This document shows positions 21,865 to 26,801 of a stretch of DNA of 26,801 bases, in pieces (positions within the stretch are counted from its first letter, which is position 1; every line of letters begins with the position of its first letter). This DNA is from JANXVV01 sp038230975 (lineage in GTDB: Bacteria; Planctomycetota; Phycisphaerae; Tepidisphaerales; Tepidisphaeraceae). The position numbers were made by a program, and so were the translations under genes. The stretch spans positions 1-26,801 of the forward strand of contig JBBRMF010000044.1 of NCBI GenBank assembly GCA_038230975.1, in the 5' to 3' direction. The notes beneath the pieces were generated by a model. That model had not been told where the DNA came from, ran no database searches, and worked only from the letters and a program-made list of their open reading frames with translations.

Positions 21865-22263
21865 ATGACCGATGACACACTGAGCAACGAACGGCTGCGG
21901 CCTCATCCCGACGCTCGCTTCGCACCGCCCCAACTCAAGATCGACCTCAACGCGTTGGTGGCGCGTCTTCGATCCGAGCCGCAGGCGGGAGAAGCCGGAC
22001 ATCGTCAGGAAACACTCTACAAGGAGGGTGGCCTCACCATCGCCTTATTTCTCTTCGGACGTTTCACGGGCCTTCCGGAACACCACGCCTCCGGCACGGT
22101 GAACATCCATGTGCTGATCGGAAGGCTCAAAATCACTACTGAAGATCACGTCCACGAACTTCAAGCTGGCCAGATGCTTCTGCTGGCTCCGGGCATCAAG
22201 CACGCCGTAGCGGCCGAAGTGGAAAGCGCGATGCTGCTAACGATTCGCCTGGCGGAGAAATGA
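21865..22263 (+). CDS. Small cupin-domain protein
   Basis: The 132-aa protein has the cupin-2 pattern: LPEHHASGTVNIHVLIGRLKI (metal-ligand His pair and Gly-rich strand), a spacer, then LQAGQMLLLAPGIKHAVAA with the second motif's PGIKHAV. A single jelly-roll cupin this size is usually a binding or sensing protein or a small isomerase/dioxygenase; function cannot be chosen. The N-terminal 35 residues are hydrophilic. AGGACC precedes the ATG. It is 16 bases before the DUF488 gene and probably in one operon with it and the glycosylase. Confidence 0.82.
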   Translation: MTDDTLSNERLRPHPDARFAPPQLKIDLNALVARLRSEPQAGEAGHRQETLYKEGGLTIALFLFGRFTGLPEHHASGTVNIHVLIGRLKITTEDHVHELQAGQMLLLAPGIKHAVAAEVESAMLLTIRLAEK

Positions 22264-22279
22264 ACGGTGGATATCGATC

Positions 22280-23119
22280 ATGAAGGGGTCCACCGCGAAA
22301 ACTTCTCCTGTCGTCCTGACGATTGGACATTCGACGCGCCCGCTTGCCGACTTCCTCCACCTGTTGCAGGTTCACGGAGTGACGCAACTCCTGGACGTGC
22401 GAACGATACCGCGCTCCCGGCACAACCCCCAATTCAACACCGACACCCTGCCGGCCGAATTGCGATCCGCCGGCATCGGCTATCGCCACTTGGCGGGGCT
22501 GGGGGGCTTGCGGCGCTCGCGCTCCGATTCACCGAACAAGGCCTGGCATAACTTGTCGTTCCGTGGTTATGCCGATTACATGCAGACTCTCGAGTTCAGA
22601 AGGAACTTGCGGATGCTGATGGAGTTGGCCCGCAAACAGCGAGTCGCCTTGATGTGTGCAGAGGCATTGCCCTGGCGCTGTCATCGCTCACTGATTGCCG
22701 ATGCGCTGGTGACGTGGGGCTTCGACGTGGCGCACATCATGAGCTTAACCCATTGCCAAAAGCATGTGATCAGACCGTGGGCCGTCGTGAAGAGAAAGCG
22801 CGTCACCTATCCGCTGGCACCTGATTCCGAACCCGGCGATCCCGCAAAGATTCACGCTCAGCAACAGTCACAAACTCATAGGGAAAACCCGCGAATGAAA
22901 CAGAACTTCAAAGTTGGAGATCATGTGGGATGGAATTCGGAGGCCGGCCGAGTGCGGGGAACCATTCAGAAAAAAATCTCCTCCGCGATCACGTTTAAGG
23001 GATACACGGTGCATGCCTCGAAAGAAGAGCCGCAATACCTCATCAAGAGCGATAAGACCGACCACATGGCCATGCACAAAGGCTCCGCTCTTAAAGGGAT
23101 TCGTAAGACCAAAGACTGA
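22280..23119 (+). CDS. DUF488 protein with a C-terminal DUF2945 (HVA1/Tudor-like) domain
   Basis: Residues about 10-185 are DUF488: VLTIGHSTRPLADFL, LLDVRTIPRSRHNPQFN, and the LMCAEALPWRCHRSLIADAL motif with C-x-E and C-H-R. DUF488 proteins usually end about here. After a polar linker (PGDPAKIHAQQQSQTHRENPR), residues 206-279 form a complete DUF2945 domain (FKVGDHVGWNSEAGRVRGTI, HASKEEPQYLIKSDKTDHMAMHKGSALKGI), normally a stand-alone protein of about 70 aa. An internal ATG at 22895, preceded by AGGGAAA, could also make the second domain alone. The biochemical role of either domain is not settled; the neighbours suggest stress or DNA repair. Confidence 0.85.
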   Translation: MKGSTAKTSPVVLTIGHSTRPLADFLHLLQVHGVTQLLDVRTIPRSRHNPQFNTDTLPAELRSAGIGYRHLAGLGGLRRSRSDSPNKAWHNLSFRGYADYMQTLEFRRNLRMLMELARKQRVALMCAEALPWRCHRSLIADALVTWGFDVAHIMSLTHCQKHVIRPWAVVKRKRVTYPLAPDSEPGDPAKIHAQQQSQTHRENPRMKQNFKVGDHVGWNSEAGRVRGTIQKKISSAITFKGYTVHASKEEPQYLIKSDKTDHMAMHKGSALKGIRKTKD

Positions 23120-23159
23120 TCCGGGAACACCGTCTCCTGGCTCCCGCCGAGGCCAATGC

Positions 23160-24101
23160 ATGAGTACGTTTTTTCTGGAGCCGCTGGCACCTTTTCGGCT
23201 GGATCTCACGGTTTGGACGTTGCGTCGTCGGCCACACAACCTCATCGATCGATGGGACGGCGAAACCTACCGCCGGACGCTGGTGCTGATGGAAGACCCG
23301 GTCGAAGTCGCGGTCACGCAGGTTGGATCGCCCGACCTGCCGCGAATTCGCGTCGACGTCCAGGGCCGCGCTCTTCGCTCCAACAGGAAGCAGGCCATAA
23401 CAACGGCCTTGCAACAGTTGCTCGGCTATCGCATCGAACTGGCGGCGTTTTACCGGCTCGCCGCCCACGATGCCATCCTCGGGCCATTGGCGCAACGATT
23501 TCGCGGATTGAAACCGCCCCGTTTCCCATCGGTATTCGAAGGCATCGTGAACGCGATTGCCTGCCAGCAACTCACCCTGACTCTCGGAATTCATCTGCTG
23601 AATCGCCTGACCGAGACCTATGGCCTCACCGCAACAGCAGGCGGTGGGCACGCATTTCCGCGACCCGAAGAATTAGCGAATCTGACTCCGCCAACATTGA
23701 AACGGTTAGGCTTCAGCCGACAAAAGGGCCAGGCGATTATGGAACTCGCTCAGCTCGGAGACGCAGGCCAGGCGGAACTGGAAGGGTTGACGGGTGTCCC
23801 CGAAGTGAAAGCACTCGCGCGCCTTCGTGAGCTGCGCGGTGTCGGACGATGGACGGCGGAATACGTCCTGCTACGCCGTTTCGGGCGAATGGACGTATTC
23901 CCCGGCGATGACGTGGGAGCGCGCAACAATTTGCGGCGATGGCTGGGGCGGACCAAACCGCTCGACTACGCCGGGGTTGGCCGCGCTCTGGCCCGTTGGC
24001 GACCGTACAAGGGATTGATTTATTTCCATCTCTTGTCGGACCGGCTTGAGCAAGCGGGACATTTTCAGTCCGGAACATCCATCCCCGTTATCAAAACCTG
24101 A
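23160..24101 (+). CDS. AlkA-type DNA-3-methyladenine glycosylase (HhH-GPD)
   Basis: The product removes alkylated bases by base excision. The C-terminal HhH-GPD core is clear: FEGIVNAIACQQLTLTLGIHL, the hairpin LRELRGVGRWTAEYVLLRRF, and the catalytic-aspartate segment RMDVFPGDDVGARNNL. An N-terminal AlkA-like domain precedes it (about 1-110). I start at ATG 23160, with GAGG 7 bases upstream, giving 313 aa. The frame is open further upstream but there overlaps the DUF488-DUF2945 gene, with no family similarity in that part. It lies 40 bp after that gene in the same direction. AlkA proper is about 280 aa, so this one is slightly long. Confidence 0.9.
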   Translation: MSTFFLEPLAPFRLDLTVWTLRRRPHNLIDRWDGETYRRTLVLMEDPVEVAVTQVGSPDLPRIRVDVQGRALRSNRKQAITTALQQLLGYRIELAAFYRLAAHDAILGPLAQRFRGLKPPRFPSVFEGIVNAIACQQLTLTLGIHLLNRLTETYGLTATAGGGHAFPRPEELANLTPPTLKRLGFSRQKGQAIMELAQLGDAGQAELEGLTGVPEVKALARLRELRGVGRWTAEYVLLRRFGRMDVFPGDDVGARNNLRRWLGRTKPLDYAGVGRALARWRPYKGLIYFHLLSDRLEQAGHFQSGTSIPVIKT

Positions 24102-24389
24102 TTCAATGGCGCATTCGAGGAAGTCGAATCAGTACGGGAAAAGGTGCCAGCCACGAATGAAGGGGGTATCCCCAAAATCGACTGGTGGCCCCTTTTCACA
24201 TTTTCCGATGACAAATCGAACAAAATAAAAATGACTGCGTCCGATCGAAATTCCAGACAGTCAACTGGGACAAATTTCACCTCGTTCCCTGAAAATCGCG
24301 AAAGCGTGGATTTTGCAACACCCTTGAAACTGTTCCATTTTGTTCCATCGACCGCATTTTCGTGCCGGCCACCTTTCGCAGAAGTATCG
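24102..24389. other. Degenerate insertion-sequence flank
   Basis: No intact gene lies here. At 24139-24159 the sequence AAAAGGTGCCAGCCACGAAT followed by G shares GTGCCAGCCACGAATG with the end of the MITE-like element at 21391-21593. The rest leads into the transposase remnant downstream. One frame may encode FRAGHLSQKYR just before a TAG at 24391, possibly further transposase sequence. Confidence 0.4.
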
Positions 24390-24754
24390 ATAGAACGTGC
24401 ACGTTTTCTTGCTCCTGGGCGAGTCATCGCCCGCTGAAACGCATCACGCGCGGTCTGCCCGAACTCCGCGTGCTGCGGGAAATCATGGACGAGGTCTACG
24501 GCCTGTTCGACCGCCGTTGCCGAACCGACACCGCCCTGGAAAAGCTCGCCCGCCTGTGCCGGCGGGTCAAACGGTCCAAGGCGGTGGGCAAGACGCTTTC
24601 GAAACTTTATTCTCCGAACTTGCAGAAGGCATCCACGTTCCTGGACGACAAACTGCTGCCCTCGACGTCGAACGCCGCAGAGCGCGGTAACCGCCGCCAC
24701 CGCAAAATGCAGAAGTCGATCTACAGATTGCGAACCCGGCGGAGTGGCAAATGA
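24390..24754 (+). pseudogene. Transposase remnant (C-terminal part, frameshifted)
   Basis: Two overlapping frames join into one protein-like segment. HVFLLLGESSP (frame of 24397) continues as LKRITRGLPELRVLREIMDE in the next frame if one C is removed near 24430. The continuation includes VYGLFDRRCRTDTALEKLARL and the motif STSNAAERGNRRHRKMQKS, typical of the last catalytic acidic residue region of DDE transposases. The N-terminal part is missing, a TAG stands just upstream, and the C-terminus runs into the neighbouring IS3 fragment. I cannot assign the IS family. Confidence 0.7.
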
Positions 24755-24799
24755 AACCGAACGAAACAAGGTAGAGTCGAGAAGTGACGCGGTGGTACG

Positions 24800-24930
24800 A
24801 GGCGCAGTTTGTAATAGTTCTGCCGGGACATTCCCACGATCCAACACACGGCACTCACGCTCACCCCCTGCTTTTCGCAGCCTGGCTTTTCGCAGCAGCG
24901 GTGGACCACTTCCCATCGGACTTTTTTTTG
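24800..24930 (-). pseudogene. IS3-family OrfB, 5' fragment
   Basis: In the -1 frame relative to orfA, from the A8 run onward, the sequence reads KKKVRWEVVHRCCEKPGCEK then QGVSVSAVCWIVGMSRQNYYK. This matches the usual N-terminus of IS3 OrfB just before the integrase core. After YYK the similarity ends and the frame stops at 24721, so no DDE domain remains. Confidence 0.75.
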
Positions 24931-25271
24931 AAGCTCTCCACGTCTTGCCCCAACCGCTCGCACGCCAGTTCCAAAAACGCCCCGTTCAGACAATGCTCCG
25001 CCTGAGTCCGACCCAACGCCTGCTCCAACTGCGCGATCCGACGCTTGAGTTCCAACATCTGGTTCGCTTCGTCCGGCTTCTCCACACGCACCACCTTGGC
25101 CAACAAATGATTCTTCCCAAAACGACAAATCCATTTCCGGATCGTCGTGTTCCCGGTGATACCAAAATGACGCTGCGCCTCACCCTGCGATGCAAATCGA
25201 CCCGCTTCCAAATCCTCCACAACCTGCCGCTGAAACGCCAAACTATATCGCCGAACGACCCGCTGCCGCAT
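24861..25271 (-). CDS. IS3-family transposase OrfA (helix-turn-helix)
   Basis: The 136-aa protein starts MRQRVVRRYSLAFQRQVVED and carries the helix-turn-helix GRFASQGEAQRHFGITGNTTIRKWI followed by a leucine-zipper-like segment (MLELKRRIAQLEQAL), as in IS3 OrfA. A run of eight A (24922-24929 on the minus strand, codons for KKK in ESFKKKS) is the expected slippery site for a -1 shift into orfB. OrfA alone would be a DNA-binding regulator of the element. Confidence 0.85.
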   Translation of the reverse strand: MRQRVVRRYSLAFQRQVVEDLEAGRFASQGEAQRHFGITGNTTIRKWICRFGKNHLLAKVVRVEKPDEANQMLELKRRIAQLEQALGRTQAEHCLNGAFLELACERLGQDVESFKKKSDGKWSTAAAKSQAAKSRG

Positions 25272-25312
25272 ACCTGTACTCCCATCGCAAAAAAATGTTT
25301 CGCCGATAGGAG

Positions 25313-25536
25313 TGACAACCTATAGCAGGACAGGATACACGCCGGGTTGTTTCTGCGGCTCGACCACCTTACCCTCCACGGATGCCGAAGCGATCGACAA
25401 ATCGGCAATCGACAGGTGGTTCACAATCGGCGACGATTTTTTCGCCGAGTTATCCACAACGCTGCTGCGCCGACGGCCGGAGGGCCGCTTCGCAGCATCG
25501 TGGATAACACCGGGAAGGGTATGAGGGGAAAGATTT
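25313..25536. promoter_or_regulatory. priA upstream region with paired DnaA-box-like sites
   Basis: TTATCCACA (25450-25458), an exact DnaA-box consensus, and CGTGGATAA (25499-25507), an inverted copy with one change, flank an imperfect palindrome (CGCTGC...GCAGC with GGCC pairs). They lie 30-90 bases before the priA start. The upstream part, 25313-25449, has no gene and no structure that I can support. Confidence 0.5.
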
Positions 25537-26801
25537 ATGGATACGCTTTTTCCCACGACCGAACTTGAGCCGCCATTGCTGGCGAGCGTTGGCCCGTTCG
25601 CGGCGGTGGCGCTGGAGGATAGCCTGGATAAGCTGCTGGATTATTCGGTGCCGCCGAAGATCCTGCAGCTCATCAAGGTGGGGCAGCGGGTGCGCGTTCC
25701 GCTGGGGCGAAACAATCGCCCGGCGTTCGGATATGTCATCTCGATCAGTGCGTCGACGAACTATCCGAAGGTCAAACCGATCCTGGATATTGATGATGAG
25801 CGGGTGTTGCTGGGGCCGGAAATGATGCAGTTGGCGCGGTGGATGAGCCGTTATTATTGTGCGCCGTTGGGGACGGTGATCGACTCGGTGATTCCATCGG
25901 CGGTGAAGCGGCGAATTGGATTGGAGTATCTGCAGTTGGTGCGGCTGATGAAGTCGCGAGATGAATTGCAGGCGATTCTGGAGAAAACCAAAGCGGTGAA
26001 GCGCCGCACGCTTCTCGGGCGGTTGTTGCAACTGGAACCGGATCAGGCGATTGAGATTCATCGGCTGGCCGGTGAATCGGGGACGACCGTGCCGACCGTT
26101 CGCAAGCTGGCGCGGGCGGGGTGGATCAGTCTGACGTCAGAAGTGGATCTGCCGGGGTTTACGGCGGATATTCAACCGTCGGGCGGCACGGAAACGGAAA
26201 CTATTTTTAATGAAGATCAGCAGAAGGTTTTCGATGATCTAGGGCCGCGCGTGAAGCAGGGCGGGTTCAGCGTGAACCTGTTGCTGGGCGTCACGGGGAG
26301 CGGCAAGACCGAAGTGTATCTTCAGTGTATTCGCGAGATCGTGAATCAGGGGAAGCAGGCGATTGTGATGGTGCCGGAGATCGCGCTGACGCCGCAAACG
26401 GTAAAGCGATTTACGGCCAGGTTCCCTCGGGTGGCGGTGCTGCACAGTGGTTTAAGCAATACGGATCGGCATCGGTTTTGGCAGCAGATCAATCAAGGGC
26501 AGGCGGATGTGATTGTCGGGGCGCGCTCCGCGATTTTTGCGCCGGTGCCGAATCTGGGGATGATCGTGGTGGATGAGGAACATGAGGCGAGTTACAAACA
26601 GGATTCCGCTCCGAGATATCACGGGCGCGATGTGGCGGTGATGCGCGGGCGGATGGAAAATGTGCCGGTACTGTTAGGGAGCGCGACGCCGTCGCTGGAG
26701 TCTTATTGGAGGATTTCGAGCGTTGATGTCACAGGTGTGAAAGAACCCGGTGTCTCGCCTACGGCTTCCGCTTCCGGCTTGAAGCGGGGGGCTGAGCCTT
26801 A
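25537..26801 (+). CDS. priA: Primosomal protein N' (replication restart helicase), 3' end outside window
   Basis: The first 421 codons of a PriA-type 3'-5' DNA helicase are present; it reloads the replisome at stalled forks. The N-terminal DNA-binding domain (GQRVRVPLGRNNRPAFGYVI) and a winged-helix region are followed by the helicase core. That core has Walker A GVTGSGKTE (251-259), MVPEIALTPQ, VLHSGL, GARSAIFAP, DEEH (346-349) and GSATPSLES (381-389). The ATG at 25537 is preceded by GAGGGG. Directly after motif III the frame runs through YWRIS into an atypical stretch, VTGVKEPGVSPTASASGLKR, encoded by a palindrome (26768-26787); PriA normally continues here to its cysteine-rich zinc region. 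Confidence 0.93.
   Translation, partial: MDTLFPTTELEPPLLASVGPFAAVALEDSLDKLLDYSVPPKILQLIKVGQRVRVPLGRNNRPAFGYVISISASTNYPKVKPILDIDDERVLLGPEMMQLARWMSRYYCAPLGTVIDSVIPSAVKRRIGLEYLQLVRLMKSRDELQAILEKTKAVKRRTLLGRLLQLEPDQAIEIHRLAGESGTTVPTVRKLARAGWISLTSEVDLPGFTADIQPSGGTETETIFNEDQQKVFDDLGPRVKQGGFSVNLLLGVTGSGKTEVYLQCIREIVNQGKQAIVMVPEIALTPQTVKRFTARFPRVAVLHSGLSNTDRHRFWQQINQGQADVIVGARSAIFAPVPNLGMIVVDEEHEASYKQDSAPRYHGRDVAVMRGRMENVPVLLGSATPSLESYWRISSVDVTGVKEPGVSPTASASGLKRGAEP
26768..26787. repeat. Hairpin inside priA coding sequence
   Basis: CCGCTTC (26768-26774) and GAAGCGG (26781-26787) form a 7-bp perfect stem with a 6-base loop. It lies in the part of priA that does not look like the family and could be an inserted palindromic repeat. 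Confidence 0.5.

Larger units (their letters stand above)
24800..25312 (-). mobile_element. Truncated IS3-family insertion sequence
   Basis: It contains a complete orfA, a frameshift signal and only the first 40-50 codons of orfB; the rest of the element is lost where it meets the other transposase remnant (junction somewhere between about 24735 and 24805). The upstream end on the minus strand begins near 25312 with TGTCACTCCTATCGGCGAAA, a plausible left terminal repeat starting TG. No right end is present, so it cannot move by itself. Confidence 0.75.

Noticed and set aside
22914..23159. N-terminal extension of the AlkA frame
   Set aside because: The extension overlaps the DUF2945 coding sequence in another frame and has no AlkA similarity; ATG 23160 has a ribosome site and gives a normal domain layout.
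25313..25536. Replication origin because of DnaA-like boxes
   Set aside because: Only two boxes, no AT-rich unwinding element and no dnaA, dnaN or gidA-type neighbours.

Overview
The window is bacterial chromosome of moderately high GC with many short operons. It most resembles Planctomycetota or a related PVC-type lineage (inference). The reasons are a very large AsmA/DUF748-like envelope protein paired with a lipoprotein, sugar-oxidation genes of the Gfo/Idh/MocA, SDR and sugar isomerase/epimerase families, a GxxExxY gene, and intergenic DNA rich in composite palindromes. No rRNA, tRNA or CRISPR array was seen.

Layout. (1) 1-1874, minus strand: leuD, upp and a TerC-family membrane protein, the last cut by the window edge. 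(2) 2341-8571, plus strand: a sugar or sugar-acid catabolic cluster. It holds a HUMPS-family (hexulose-phosphate synthase/ketogulonate-phosphate decarboxylase) enzyme, a Zn-type alcohol dehydrogenase lacking the structural-zinc cysteines, an SDR, a sugar isomerase/epimerase, a Gfo/Idh/MocA oxidoreductase and a second SDR. Repeat elements, one of them carrying a GxxExxY gene, are wedged into it. (3) 8577-11497: a stand-alone receiver protein and, divergently, an exported TPR protein followed by a DedA membrane protein; a LacI/cre-like operator lies in the divergent gap. (4) 11588-18711, minus strand: a lipoprotein gene overlapping the 1848-residue AsmA-like gene by ATGA. (5) 18964-21079: greA with a promoter and a terminator-like leader hairpin, a LigD-phosphoesterase-like small protein and an aldo/keto reductase. 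(6) 21865-24101: cupin, a DUF488-DUF2945 fusion and an AlkA-type glycosylase, a possible stress/repair group. (7) 24102-25312: debris of two insertion sequences. (8) 25537-end: priA, cut by the window edge, with paired DnaA-box-like sites upstream and an unusual palindrome-encoded peptide inside the gene.

The most distinctive non-coding signal is a set of three intergenic composite palindromes (4106-4174, 11511-11579, 19926-20000). They share an architecture (TAGC ... GCTA ends, each arm itself a hairpin, short central spacer) but not a sequence. A second class, based on ACACAGA-type repeats of about 10-base period, brackets the GxxExxY gene and lies inside the sugar cluster. A third, MITE-like element with 26-bp perfect inverted repeats lies at 21391-21593 and shares its terminal motif with the transposase debris at 24.1 kb.
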